Assembly (NCBI GenBank): GCA_037783545.1
Contig: JBBELK010001650.1
Span: 177,637 to 241,636 of the forward strand
Length of the DNA: 64,000 nucleotides
Direction: 5' to 3'
Origin: Henricia sp. BOLD:AAB3569
Lineage: Eukaryota; Echinodermata; Asteroidea; Spinulosida; Echinasteridae
The position numbers and the translations under genes are program-made. This document shows positions 11,695-23,615 of the stretch, one piece after another (the first letter of the stretch is position 1; the number at the start of each line of letters is the position of its first letter). The notes beneath the pieces are model-generated. The model saw only the letters and a program-made list of their open reading frames with translations. It was not told the origin of the DNA and did no database searches.

Positions 11695-14600
11695 GTGGCT
11701 GTCTGTACACACCTCTTTGGTGTACTCCTGAGTCGTGCGCATGCTCAGTCCTTCGGACTGTCGTTGACGCACCCCAGTTTGGCTCGGCAATTTGGTCAAA
11801 GTGTGGTCCAAACGTCGGCAAATTTTGACGTCGAAAAATGTTCCGACGAACTTCAAATTGTGCATGCTCCAAACTCTCTATATTGCGCACTTGTCCTAAA
11901 AAATTGACAGACTTTCGCCGGGAAATGGCAGAGAAATTTCAAAGTTTATGGAAAACTGGGTTGGGGCTTCCTGACTGCTCACGCAAACCGTGGCTGTCTG
12001 TACACACCTCTTTGGTGTACTCCTGAGTCGTGCGCATGCTCAGTCCTTCGGACTGTCGTTGACGCACCCCAGTTTGGCTCGGCAATTTGGTCAAAGTGTG
12101 GTCCAAACGTCGGCAAATTTGGAGGTCGAAAAATTTTCCGACGAACTTCACATTTTGCATGCTCCAAACTCTCTATATTGCGCACTTGTCCTAAAAAATT
12201 GACAGACTTTCGCCGGGAAATGGCAGAGAAATTTCAAAGTTTATGGAAAACTGGGTTGGGGCTTCCTGACTGCTCACGCAAACCGTGGCTGTCTGTACAC
12301 ACCTCTTTGGTGTACTCCTGAGTCGTGCGCATGCTCAGTCCTTCGGACTGTCGTTGACGCACCCCAGTTTGGCTCGGCAATTTGGTCAAAGTGTGGTCCA
12401 AACGTCGGCAAATTTGGAGGTCGAAAAATGTTCCGACGAACTTCAAATTTTGCATGCTCCAAACTCTCTATATTGCGCACTTGTCCTAAAAAATTGACAT
12501 ACTTTCGCCGGGAAATGGCAGAGAAATTTCAAAGTTTAGGGAAAACTGGGTTGGGGCTTCCTGACTGCTCACGCAAACCGTGGCTGTCTGTACACACCTC
12601 TTTGGTGTACTCCTGAGTCGTGCGCATGCTCAGTCATTCGGACTGTCGTTGACGCACCCCAGTTTGGCTCGGCAATTTGGTCAAAGTGTGGTCCAAACGT
12701 CGGCAAATTTGGAGGTCGAAAAATGTTCCGACGAACTTCAAATTTTGCATGCTCCAAACTCTCTATATTGCGCACTTGTCCTAAAAAATTGACAGACTTT
12801 CAACGGGAAATGGCAGAGAAATTTCAAAGTTTAGGGAAAACTGGGTTGGGGCTTCCTGACTGCCTACGCAAACCGTGGCTGTCTGTACACACCTCTTTGG
12901 TGTACTCCTGAGTCGTGCGCATGCTCAGTCCTTCGGACTGTCGTTGACGCACCCCAGTTTGGCTCGGCAATTTGGTCAAAGTGTGGTCCAAACGTCGGCA
13001 AATTTGGAGGTCGAAAAATGTTCCGACGAACTTCAAATTGTGCATGCTCCAAACTCTCTATATTGCGCACTTGTCCTAAAAAATTAACATACTTTCGCCG
13101 GGAAATGGCAGAGAAATTTCAAAGTTTAGGGAAAACTGGGTTGGGGCTTCCTGACTGCTCACGCAAACCGTGGCTGTCTGTACACACCTCTTTGGTGTAC
13201 TCCTGAGTCGTGCGCATGCTCAGTCATTCGGACTGTCGTTGACGCACCCCAGTTTGGCTCGGCAATTTGGTCAAAGTGTGGTCCAAACGTCGGCAAATTT
13301 GGAGGTCGAAAAATGTTCCGACGAACTTCAAATTTTGCATGCTCCAAACTCTCTATATTGCGCACTTGTCCTAAAAAATTGACAGACTTTCAACGGGAAA
13401 TGGCAGAGAAATTTCAAAGTTTAGGGAAAACTGGGTTGGGGCTTCCTGACTGCTCACGCAAACCGTGGCTGTCTGTACACACCTCTTTGGTGCACTCCTG
13501 AGTCGTGCGCATGCTCAGTCCTTCGGACTGTCGTTGACGCACCCCAGTTTGGCTCGGCAATTTGGTCAAAGTGTGGTCCAAACGTCGGCAAATTTGGAGG
13601 TCGAAAAATGTTCCGACGAACTTCAAATTTTGCATGCTCCAAACTCTCTATATTGCGCACTTGTCCTAAAAAATTGACAGACTTTCGCCGGGAAATGGCA
13701 GAGAAATTTCAAAGTTTAGGGAAAACTGGGTTGGGGCTTCCTGACTGCTCACGCAAACCGTGGCTGTCTGTACACACCTCTTTGGTGTACTCCTGAGTCG
13801 TGCGCATGCTCAGTCCTTCGGACTGTCGTTGACGCACCCCAGTTTGGCTCGGCAATTTGGTCAAAGTGTGGTCCAAACGTCGGCAAATTTTGACGTCGAA
13901 AAATGTTCCGACGAACTTCAAATTGTGCATGCTCCAAACTCTCTATATTGCGCACTTGTCCTAAAAAATTGACAGACTTTCGCCGGGAAATGGCAGAGAA
14001 ATTTCAAAGTTTATGGAAAACTGGGTTGGGGCTTCCTGACTGCTCACGCAAACCGTGGCTGTCTGTACACACCTCTTTGGTGTACTCCTGAGTCGTGCGC
14101 ATGCTCAGTCCTTCGGACTGTCGTTGACGCACCCCAGTTTGGCTCGGCAATTTGGTCAAAGTGTGGTCCAAACGTCGGCAAATTTGGAGGTCGAAAAATG
14201 TTCCGACGAACTTCAAATTTTGCATGCTCCAAACTCTCTATATTGCGCACTTGTCCTAAAAAATTGACATACTTTCGCCGGGAAATGGCAGAGAAATTTC
14301 AAAGTTTAGGGAAAACTGGGTTGGGGCTTCCTGACTGCTCACGCAAACCGTGGCTGTCTGTACACACCTCTTTGGTGTACTCCTGAGTCGTGCGCATGCT
14401 CAGTCATTCGGACTGTCGTTGACGCACCCCAGTTTGGCTCGGCAATTTGGTCAAAGTGTGGTCCAAACGTCGGCAAATTTGGAGGTCGAAAAATGTTCCG
14501 ACGAACTTCAAATTTTGCATGCTCCAAACTCTCTATATTGCGCACTTGTCCTAAAAAATTGACAGACTTTCAACGGGAAATGGCAGAAAAATTTCAAAGT

Positions 14601-14975
14601 TTAGGGAAAACTGGGTTGGGGCTTCCTGACTGCCTACGCAAACCGTGGCTGTCTGTACACACCTCTTTGGTGTACTCCTGAGTCGTGCGCATGCTCAGTC
14701 CTTCGGACTGTCGTTGACGCACCCCAGTTTGGCTCGGCAATTTGGTCAAAGTGTGGTCCAAACGTCGGCAAATTTGGAGGTCGAAAAATGTTCCGACGAA
14801 CTTCAAATTGTGCATGCTCCAAACTCTCTATATTGCGCACTTGTCCTAAAAAATTAACATACTTTCGCCGGGAAATGGCAGAGAAATTTCAAAGTTTAGG
14901 GAAAACTGGGTTGGGGCTTCCTGACTGCTCACGCAAACCGTGGCTGTCTGTACACACCTCTTTGGTGTACCCCTG
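11695..14975. repeat. Overlapping six- and seven-unit duplications
   Basis: The rare variant aaattttgacgtcg occurs at about 11820 and 13885 (offset 2065 = 7 x 295). The rare variant ctgcctacgc occurs at about 12861 and 14631 (offset 1770 = 6 x 295), with matching neighbours from about 12285/14055 to 13200/14970. Two exchange events of different register appear to be superimposed. Confidence 0.75.
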
Positions 14976-17900
14976 AGTCGTGCGCATGCTCAGTCATTCG
15001 GACTGTCGTTGACGCACCCCAGTTTGGCTCGGCAATTTGGTCAAAGTGTGGTCCAAACGTCGGCAAATTTGGAGGTCGAAAAATGTTCCGACGAACTTCA
15101 AATTGTGCATGCTCCAAACTCTCTATATTGCGCACTTGTCCTAAAAAATTAACATACTTTCGCCGGGAAATGGCAGAGAAATTTCAAAGTTTAGGGAAAA
15201 CTGGGTTGGGGCTTCCTGACTGCTCACGCAAACCGTGGCTGTCTGTACACACCTCTTTGGTGTACCCCTGAGTCGTGCGCATGCTCAGTCATTCGGACTG
15301 TCGTTGACGCACCCCAGTTTGGCTCGGCAATTTGGTCAAAGTGTGGTCCAAACGTCGGCAAATCTGGAGGTCGAAAAATGTTCCGACGAACTTCAAATTT
15401 TGCATGCTCCAAACTCTCTATATTGCGCACTTGTCCTAAAAAATTAACATACTTTCGCCGGGAAATGGCAGAGAAATTTCAAAGTTTAGGGAAAACTGGG
15501 TTGGGGCTTCCTGACTGCTCACGCAAACCGTGGCTGTCTGTACACACCTCTTTGGTGTACCCCTGAGTCGTGCGCATGCTCAGTCATTCGGACTGTCGTT
15601 GACGCACCCCAGTTTGGCTCGGCAATTTGGTCAAAGTGTGGTCCAAACGTCGGCAAATCTGGAGGTCGAAAAATGTTCCGACGAACTTCAAATTTTGCAT
15701 GCTCCAAACTCTCTATATTGCGCACTTGTCCAAAAAAATTGACAGACTTTCGCCGGGAAATGGCAGAGAAATTTCAAAGTTTAGGGAAAACTGGGTTGGG
15801 GTTTCCTGACTGCTCACGCAAACCGTGGCTGTCTGTACACACCTCTTTGGTGTACTCCTGAGTCGTGCGCATGCTCAGTCATTCGGACTGTCGTTGACGC
15901 ACCCTAGTTTGGCTCGGCAATTTGGTCAAAGTGCTGTCCAAACGTCGGCAAATTTGGAGGTCGAAAAATGTTCCGACGAACTTCAAATTTTGCATGCTCC
16001 AAACTCTCTATATTGCGCACTTGTCCTAAAAAATTGACAGACTTTCGCCGGGAAATGGCAGAGAAATTTCAAAGTTTAGGGAAAACTGGGTTGGGGCTTC
16101 CTGACTGCTCACGCAAACCGTGGCTGTCTGTACACACCTCTTTGGTGTACTCCTGAGTCGTGCGCATGCTCAGTCCTTCGGACTGTCGTTGACGTACCCC
16201 AGTTTGGCTCGGCAATTTGGTCAAAGTGTGGTCCAAACGTCGGCAAATTTGGAGGTCGAAAAATTTTCCGACGAACTTCAAATTTTGCATGCTCCAAACT
16301 CTCTATATTGCGCACTTGTCCTAAAAAATTGACAGACTTTCGCCGGGAAATGGCAGAGAAATTTCAAAGTTTATGGAAAACTGGGTTGGGGCTTCCTGAC
16401 TGCTCACGCAAACCGTGGCTGTCTGTACACACCTCTTTGGTGTACTCCTGAGTCGTGCGCATGCTCAGTCCTTCGGACTGTCGTTGACGCACCCCAGTTT
16501 GGCTCGGCAATTTGGTCAAAGTGTGGTCCAAACGTCGGCAAATTTGGAGGTCGAAAAATGTTCCGACGAACTTCAAATTTTGCATGCTCCAAACTCTCTA
16601 TATTGCGCACTTGTCCAAAAAAATTGACAGACTTTCGCCGGGAAATGGCAGAGAAATTTCAAAGTTTAGGGAAAACTGGGTTGGGGTTTCCTGACTGCTC
16701 ACGCAAACCGTGGCTGTCTGTACACACCTCTTTGGTGTACTCCTGAGTCGTGCGCATGCTCAGTCATTCGGACTGTCGTTGACGCACCCTAGTTTGGCTC
16801 GGCAATTTGGTCAAAGTGCTGTCCAAACGTCGGCAAATTTGGAGGTCGAAAAATGTTCCGACGAACTTCAAATTTTGCAAGCTCCAAACTCTCTATATTG
16901 CGCACTTGTCCTAAAAAATTGACAGACTTTCGCCGGGAAATGGCAGAGAAATTTCAAAGTTTATGGAAAACTGGGTTGGGGCTTCCTGACTGCTCACGCA
17001 AACCGTGGCTGTCTGTACACACCTCTTTGGTGTACTCCTGAGTCGTGCGCATGCTCAGTCCTTCGGACTGTCGTTGACGCACCCCAGTTTGGCTCGGCAA
17101 TTTGGTCAAAGTGTGGTCCAAACGTCGGCAAATTTGGAGGTCGAAAAATGTTCCGACGAACTTCAAATTGTGCATGCTCCAAACTCTCTATATTGCGCAC
17201 TTGTCCTAAAAAATTAACATACTTTCGCCGGGAAATGGCAGAGAAATTTCAAAGTTTAGGGAAAACTGGGTTGGGGCTTCCTGACTGCTCACGCAAACCG
17301 TGGCTGTCTGTACACACCTCTTGGGTGTACTCCTGAGTCGTGCGCATGCTCAGTCCTTCGGACTGTCGTTGACGCACCCCAGTTTGGCTCGGCAATTTGG
17401 TCAAAGTGTGGTCCAAACGTCGGCAAATTTGGAGGTCGAAAAATTTTCCGACGAACATCAAATTTTGCATGCTCCAAACTCTCTATATTGCGCACTTGTC
17501 CTAAAAAATTGACAGACTTTCGCCGGGAAATGGCAGAGAAATTTCAAAGTTTATGGAAAACTGGGTTGGGGCTTCCTGACTGCTCACGCAAACCGTGGCT
17601 GTCTGTACACACCTCTTTGGTGTACTCCTGAGTCGTGCGCATGCTCAGTCCTTCGGACTGTCGTTGACGCACCCCAGTTTGGCTCGGCAATTTGGTCAAA
17701 GTGTGGTCCAAACGTCGGCAAATTTGGAGGTCGAAAAATGTTCCGACGAACTTCAAATTGTGCATGCTCCAAACTCTCTATATTGCGCACTTGTCCTAAA
17801 AAATTAACATACTTTCGCCGGGAAATGGCAGAGAAATTTCAAAGTTTAGGGAAAACTGGGTTGGGGCTTCCTGACTGCTCACGCAAACCGTGGCTGTCTG

Positions 17901-18840
17901 TACACACCTCTTTGGTGTACTCCTGAGTCGTGCGCATGCTCAGTCCTTCGGACTGTCGTTGACGCACCCCAGTTTGGCTCGGCAATTTGGTCAAAGTGTG
18001 GTCCAAACGTCGGCAAATTTGGAGGTCGAAAAATGTTCCGACGAACTTCAAATTTTGCATGCTCCAAACTCTCTATATTGCGCACTTGTCCTAAAAAATT
18101 GACATACTTTCGCCGGGAAATGGCAGAGAAATTTCAAAGTTTAGGGAAAACTGGGTTGGGGCTTCCTGACTGCTCACGCAAACCGTGGCTGTCTGTACAC
18201 ACCTCTTTGGTGTACTCCTGAGTCGTGCGCATGCTCAGTCATTCGGACTGTCGTTGACGCACCCCAGTTTGGCTCGGCAATTTGGTCAAAGTGTGGTCCA
18301 AACGTCGGCAAATTTGGAGGTCGAAAAATGTTCCGACGAACTTCAAATTTTGCATGCTCCAAACTCTCTATATTGCGCACTTGTCCTAAAAAATTGACAG
18401 ACTTTCAACGGGAAATGGCAGAGAAATTTCAAAGTTTAGGGAAAACTGGGTTGGGGCTTCCTGACTGCTCACGCAAACCGTGGCTGTCTGTACACACCTC
18501 TTTGGTGTACTCCTGAGTCGTGCGCATGCTCAGTCATTCGGACTGTCGTTGACGCACCCCAGTTTGGCTCGGCAATTTGGTCAAAGTGTGGTCCAAACGT
18601 CGGCAAATTTGGAGGTCGAAAAATTTTCCGACGAACTTCAAATTTTGCATGCTCCAAACTCTCTATATTGCGCACTTGTCCTAAAAAATTGACAGACTTT
18701 CAACGGGAAATGGCAGAGAAATTTCAAAGTTTAGGGAAAACTGGGTTGGGGCTTCCTGACTGCTCACGCAAACCGTGGCTGTCTGTACACACCTCTTTGG
18801 TGTACTCCTGAGTCGTGCGCATGCTCAGTCCTTCGGACTG

Positions 18841-18889
18841 TCGTTAACGCACCGCAGTTTGGCTCGGTCGTTAACGCACCGCAGTTTGG
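18841..18889. repeat. 27-bp tandem duplication at the left edge of insertion copy 1
   Basis: The 27-bp sequence at 18841-18867 is followed by its first 22 bases again at 18868-18889. Both copies carry the same two changes from the satellite consensus (gttaacg for gttgacg, caccgc for cacccc), so those mutations came first and the duplication second. It abuts the 703-bp insertion and is absent at the other copy (33409), where the satellite runs straight into the insertion. Confidence 0.9.
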
Positions 18890-19235
18890 GGCGGTCGGGT
18901 TGGCGTACGGGTTCTTTCCTCGCTGGCCTGTGATGACCGCTTTCCAAAGGACTACCCTTGCACATAGGTAGTTTGGAGGAGTTTTTCGCGGAATCCCGTG
19001 ATGTCCTGGAACGTTGCTCAATGATGGAGTGACCAGTACGTACGTCACGGGGAACGCCGATGCAATTTTGGAACACGATTGGATCCGAGTCTGCGGTCTT
19101 GATTCTTCCAGACCTGGACTGGTGACGATTGTGGTTTTATGAGGATGTACCTGTGGTGCTTCTCGAAGGATATGACCTGATACTCGGACACGATCGACCA
19201 AGATTGGTGATGATTGTGATGGAGAATACTCGCCG

Positions 19236-19511
19236 GATAATGACCTGGATTGGCAACGACAACGAATGAGGAAATTTGGTGGATAAATGACCTGGACTGG
19301 CAACGACAACGAATGAGGAAATTTGGCAATAACGGCGAACAATTGGTGGATAAATGAGCTGGACTGGCAACGACTACGAATGAGGAAATTTGGCAATAAC
19401 GGCGAACGCTTAGTGGATAAATGACCTGGACTGGCAACGACTACGAATGAGGAAATTTGGCAATAACGGCGAACGCTTAGTGGATAAATGACCTGGACTG
19501 GCAACGACAAC
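19236..19511. repeat. 67-bp minisatellite inside insertion copy 1
   Basis: Units start gataaatgacctggactgg and contain aatgaggaaatttggc and aataacggcgaac. Starts fall at 19236 (a short 46-bp first unit), 19282, 19349, 19416 and 19483 (partial). One unit reads atgagctgg where the matching unit of copy 2 reads atgacctgg. Confidence 0.92.
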
Positions 19512-19557
19512 GGCTGAAGCACTGGTTCTATCGGTAACAACGTTGGACTGGTTAGCG

Positions 19558-19592
19558 TGTTTTATTCGGACGAATAAAACATTTTAGAAAAA
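19558..19592 (+). promoter_or_regulatory. Hairpin with polyadenylation signal and A tail, insertion copy 1
   Basis: A perfect 10-bp stem tgttttattc/gaataaaaca encloses the loop ggac (19558-19581). The right arm contains AATAAA (19573-19578). Nine bases later a run of five A (19588-19592) ends the insertion. AATAAA followed by A residues is what a reverse-transcribed polyadenylated RNA would leave. The short tail and the hairpin are unusual. Confidence 0.65.
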
Positions 19593-20387
19593 GGCAATTT
19601 GGTCAAAGTGCTGTCCAAACGTCGGCAAATTTGGAGGTCGAAAAATGTTCCGACGAACTTCAAATTTTGCATGCTCCAAACTCTCTATATTGCGCACTTG
19701 TCCTAAAAAATTGACAGACTTTCGCCGGGAAATGACAGAGAAATTTCAAAGTTTAGGGAAAACTGGGTCGGGGCTTCCTGACTGCTCACGCAAACCGTGG
19801 CTGTCTGTACACACCTCTTTGGTGTACTCCTGAGTCGTGCGCATGCTCAGTCCTTCGGACTGTCGTTGACGCACCCCAGTTTGGCTCGGCAATTTGGTCA
19901 AAGTGTGGTCCAAACGTCGGCAAATTTGGAGGTCGAAAAATGTTCCGACGAACTTCAAATTGTGCATGCTCCAAACTCTCTATATTGCGCACTTGTCCTA
20001 AAAAAATTGACAGACTTTCGCCGGGAAATGGCAGAGAAATTTCAAAGTTTAGGGAAAACTGGGTTGGGGCTTCCTGACTGCTCACGCAAACCGTGGCTGT
20101 CTGTACACACCTCTTTGGTGTACTCCTGAGTCGTGCGCATGCTCAGTCCTTCGGACTGTCGTTGACGCACCCCAGTTTGGCTCGGCAATTTGGTCAAAGT
20201 GTGGTCCAAACGTCGGCAAATTTGGAGGTCGAAAAATGTTCCGACGAACTTCAAATTGTACATGCTCCAAACTCTCTATATTGCGCACTTGTCCTAAAAA
20301 ATTGACAGACTTTCGCCGGGAAATGGCAGAGAAATTTCAAAGTTTAGGGAAAACTGGGTTGGGGCTTCCTGACTGCTCACGCAAACC

Positions 20388-21845
20388 GTGGCTGTCTGTA
20401 CACACCTCTTTGGTGTACTCCTGAGTCGTGCGCATGCTCAGTCCTTCGGACTGTCGTTGACGCACCCCAGTTTGGCTCGGCAATTTGGTCAAAGTGTGGT
20501 CCAAACGTCGGCAAATTTGGAGGTCGAAAAATGTTCCGACGAACTTCAAATTTTGCATGCTCCAAACTCTCTATATTGCGCACTTGTCCTAAAAAATTGA
20601 CAGACTTTCGCCGGGAAATGGCAGAGAAATTTCAAAGTTTAGGGAAAACTGGGTTGGGGCTTCCTGACTGCTCACGCAAACCGTGGCTGTCTGTACACAC
20701 CTCTTTGGTGTACTCCTGAGTCGTGCGCATGCTCAGTCCTTCGGACTGTCGTTGACGCACCCCAGTTTGGCTCGGCAATTTGGTCAAAGTGTGGTGGAGG
20801 TCGAAAAATGTTCCGACGAACTTCAAATTTTGCATGCTCCAAACTCTCTATATTGCGCACTTGTCCTAAAAAAATTACAGACTTTCGCCGGGAAATGGCA
20901 GAGAAATTTCAAAGTTTAGAGAAAACTGGGTTGGGGCTTCCTGACTGCTCACGCAAACCGTGGCTGTCTGTACACACCTCTTTGGTGTATTCCTGAGTCG
21001 TGCGCATGCTCTGTCCTTCGGACTGTCGTTGACCCACCCCAGTTTGGCTCGGCAATTTGGTCAAAGTGTGGTCCAAACGTCGGCAAATTTGGAGGTCGAA
21101 AAATGTTCCGACGAACTTCAAATTTTGCATGCTCCAAACTCTCTATATTGCGCACTTGTCCTAAAAAAATGACAGACTTTCAACGGGAAATGGCAGAGAA
21201 ATTTCAAAGTTTAGGGAAAACTGGGTTGGGGCTTCCTGACTGCTCACGCAAACCGTGGCTGTCTGTACACACCTCTTTGGTGTACTCCTGAGTCGTGCGC
21301 ATGCTCAGTCATTCGGACTGTCGTTGACGCACCCCAGTTTGGCTCGGCAATTTGGTCAAAGTGTGGTCCAAACGTCGGCAAATTTGGAGGTCGAAAAATG
21401 TTCCGACGAACTTCAAATTTTGCATGCTCCAAACTCTCTATATTGCGCACTTGTCCTAAAAAATTGACAGACTTTCAACGGGAAATGGCAGAGAAATTTC
21501 AAAGTTTAGGGAAAACTGGGTTGGGGCTTCCTGACTGCTCACGCAAACCGTGGCTGTCTGTACACACCTCTTTGGTGTACTCCTGAGTCGTGCGCATGCT
21601 CAGTCCTTCGGACTGTCGTTGACGCACCCCAGTTTGGCTCGGCAATTTGGTCAAAGTGTGGTCCAAACGTCGGCAAATTTGGAGGTCGAAAAATGTTCCG
21701 ACGAACTTCAAATTGTGCATGCTCCAAACTCTCTATATTGCGCACTTGTCCTAAAAAAATTGACAGACTTTCGCCGGGAAATGGCAGAGAAATTTCAAAG
21801 TTTAGGGAAAACTGGGTTGGGGCTTCCTGACTGCTCACGCAAACC
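20388..21845. repeat. About five-unit segment duplicated 7951 bp downstream (28339-29796)
   Basis: The order of variants is the same in both places: a normal unit, the 18-bp-deleted unit, a gtgtattcc/gttgaccc unit, a cattcgg unit, and a seven-A unit. Small differences remain (gctctgtcc versus gctcagtcc, ccttcgg versus cctttgg). The 7951-bp offset is 27 units minus net indels. A third, shorter match lies near 30979-31550. Confidence 0.7.
20786..20806. repeat. 295-bp unit with an 18-bp deletion (277 bp), first example
   Basis: After gtgtggt the unit jumps to ggaggtcg, losing the 18 bases that normally contain aaacgtcggcaaat. The junction is at 20795/20796. The same deletion occurs at 28746/28747 and 31386/31387. 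Confidence 0.92.
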
Positions 21846-23615
21846 GTGGCTGTCTGTACACACCTCTTTGGTGTACTCCTGAGTCGTGCGCATGCTCAGT
21901 CATTCGGACTGTCGTTGACGCACCCCAGTTTGGCTCGGCAATTTGGTCAAAGTGTGGTCCAAACGTCGGCAAATCTGGAGGTCGAAAAATGTTCCGACGA
22001 ACTTCAAATTTTGCATGCTCCAAACTCTCTATATTGCGCACTTGTCCAAAAAAATTGACAGACTTTCGCCGGGAAATGGCAGAGAAATTTCAAAGTTTAG
22101 GGAAAACTGGGTTGGGGTTTCCTGACTGCTCACGCAAACCGTGGCTGTCTGTACACACCTCTTTGGTGTACTCCTGAGTCGTGCGCATGCTCAGTCATTC
22201 GGACTGTCGTTGACGCACCCTAGTTTGGCTCGGCAATTTGGTCAAAGTGCTGTCCAAACGTCGGCAAATTTGGAGGTCGAAAAATGTTCCGACGAACTTC
22301 AAATTTTGCATGCTCCAAACTCTCTATATTGCGCACTTGTCCTAAACAATTGACAGACTTTCGCCGGGAAATGGCAGAGAAATTTCAAAGTTTAGGGAAA
22401 ACTGGGTTGGGGCTTCCTGACTGCTCACGCAAACCGTGGCTGTCTGTACACACCTCTTTGGTGTACTCCTGAGTCGTGCGCATGCTCAGTCCTTCGGACT
22501 GTCGTTGACGCACCCCAGTTTGGCTCGGCAATTTGGTCAAAGTGTGGTCCAAACGTCGGCAAATTTGGAGGTCGAAAAATTTTCCGACGAACTTCAAATA
22601 TTGCATGCTCCAAACTCTCTATATTGCGCACTTGTCCTAAAAAATTGACAGACTTTCGCCGGGAAATGGCAGAGAAATTTCAAAGTTTATGGAAAACTGG
22701 GTTGGGGCTTCCTGACTGCTCACGCAAACCGTGGCTGTCTGTACACACCTCTTTGGTGTACTCCTGAGTCGTGCGCATGCTCAGTCCTTCGGACTGTCGT
22801 TGACGCACCCCAGTTTGGCTCGGCAATTTGGTCAAAGTGTGGTCCAAACGTCGGCAAATTTGGAGGTCGAAAAATGTTCCGACGAACTTCAAATTTTGCA
22901 TGCTCCAAACTCTCTATATTGCGCACTTGTCCTAAAAAATGGACAGACTTTCGCCGGGAAATGGCAGAGAAATTTCAAAGTTTAGAGAAAACTGGGTTGG
23001 GGCTTCCTGACTGCTCACGCAAACCGTGGCTGTCTGTACACACCTCTTTGGTGTATTCCTGAGTCGTGCGCATGCTCAGTCCTTCGGACTGTCGTTGACC
23101 CACCCCAGTTTGGCTCGGCAATTTGGTCAAAGTGTGGTCCAAACGTCGGCAAATTTTGAGGTCGAAAAATGTTCCGACGAACTTCAAATTGTGCATGCTC
23201 CAAACTCTCTATATTGCGCACTTGTCCTAAAAAAATGACAGACTTTCAACGGGAAATGGCAGAGAAATTTCAAAGTTTAGGGAAAACTGGGTTGGGGCTT
23301 CCTGACTGCTCACGCAAACCGTGGCTGTCTGTACACACCTCTTTGGTGTACTCCTGAGTCGTGCGCATGCTCAGTCATTCGGACTGTCGTTGACGCACCC
23401 CAGTTTGGCTCGGCAATTTGGTCAAAGTGTGGTCCAAACGTCGGCAAATTTGGAGGTCGAAAAATGTTCCGACGAACTTCAAATTTTGCATGCTCCAAAC
23501 TCTCTATATTGCGCACTTGTCCTAAAAAATTGACAGACTTTCAACGGGAAATGGCAGAGAAATTTCAAAGTTTAGGGAAAACTGGGTTGGGGCTTCCTGA
23601 CTGCTCACGCAAACC

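Larger units (their letters stand above)
4194..18889. repeat. 295-bp satellite array, block I, about 50 units
   Basis: Head-to-tail 295-bp units. Landmarks are gcatgctccaaactctc, attgacagactttcgccggg, ctgactgctcacgcaaacc, gtacacacctctttggtgtac, gagtcgtgcgcatgctcag, cttcggactgtcgttgacgc, caccccagtttggctcgg, caatttggtcaaagtgtgg and ggtcgaaaaatgttccgacg. There are 48 full periods between 4320 and 18480 after one -11 and one +11 bp unit cancel out. Single-base variants recur in different combinations (ccttcgg/cattcgg, ttaggg/ttatgg, aatgttcc/aattttcc, aattttgc/aattgtgc, cgccggg/caacggg), so units are mosaics of a small set of alleles. The per-unit open frames of 60-73 codons on both strands are by-products, since 295 is not divisible by three. 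Confidence 0.97.
18890..19592 (+). mobile_element. 703-bp insertion, copy 1, non-coding, retroposon-like 3' end
   Basis: Satellite stops after gcagtttgg and resumes at ggcaatttggtcaaag. The 703 bp between is unrelated to either satellite. It begins ggcggtcgggttggcg, has about 345 bp of unique sequence, a 67-bp minisatellite, then a hairpin with AATAAA and a terminal A run, which sets the orientation. Relative to consensus the satellite has lost only ctc at the site, with no target duplication. Copy 2 (33409-34111) has the same ends and differs at only about three bases. A minus-strand open frame of about 250 codons runs through it, but it crosses the minisatellite, whose 67-bp unit is not a multiple of three, so coding is unlikely. 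The family was not recognised. A 5'-truncated retroposed transcript or LINE 3' end is possible. Confidence 0.75.

Noticed and set aside
18764-19540. Minus-strand open frame of about 258 codons over insertion copy 1 (and about 249 codons at 33310-34059)
   Set aside because: It runs from the insert into satellite, crosses a 67-bp minisatellite whose period breaks any coding phase, and lies opposite the AATAAA/A-tail orientation. No domain was recognised.
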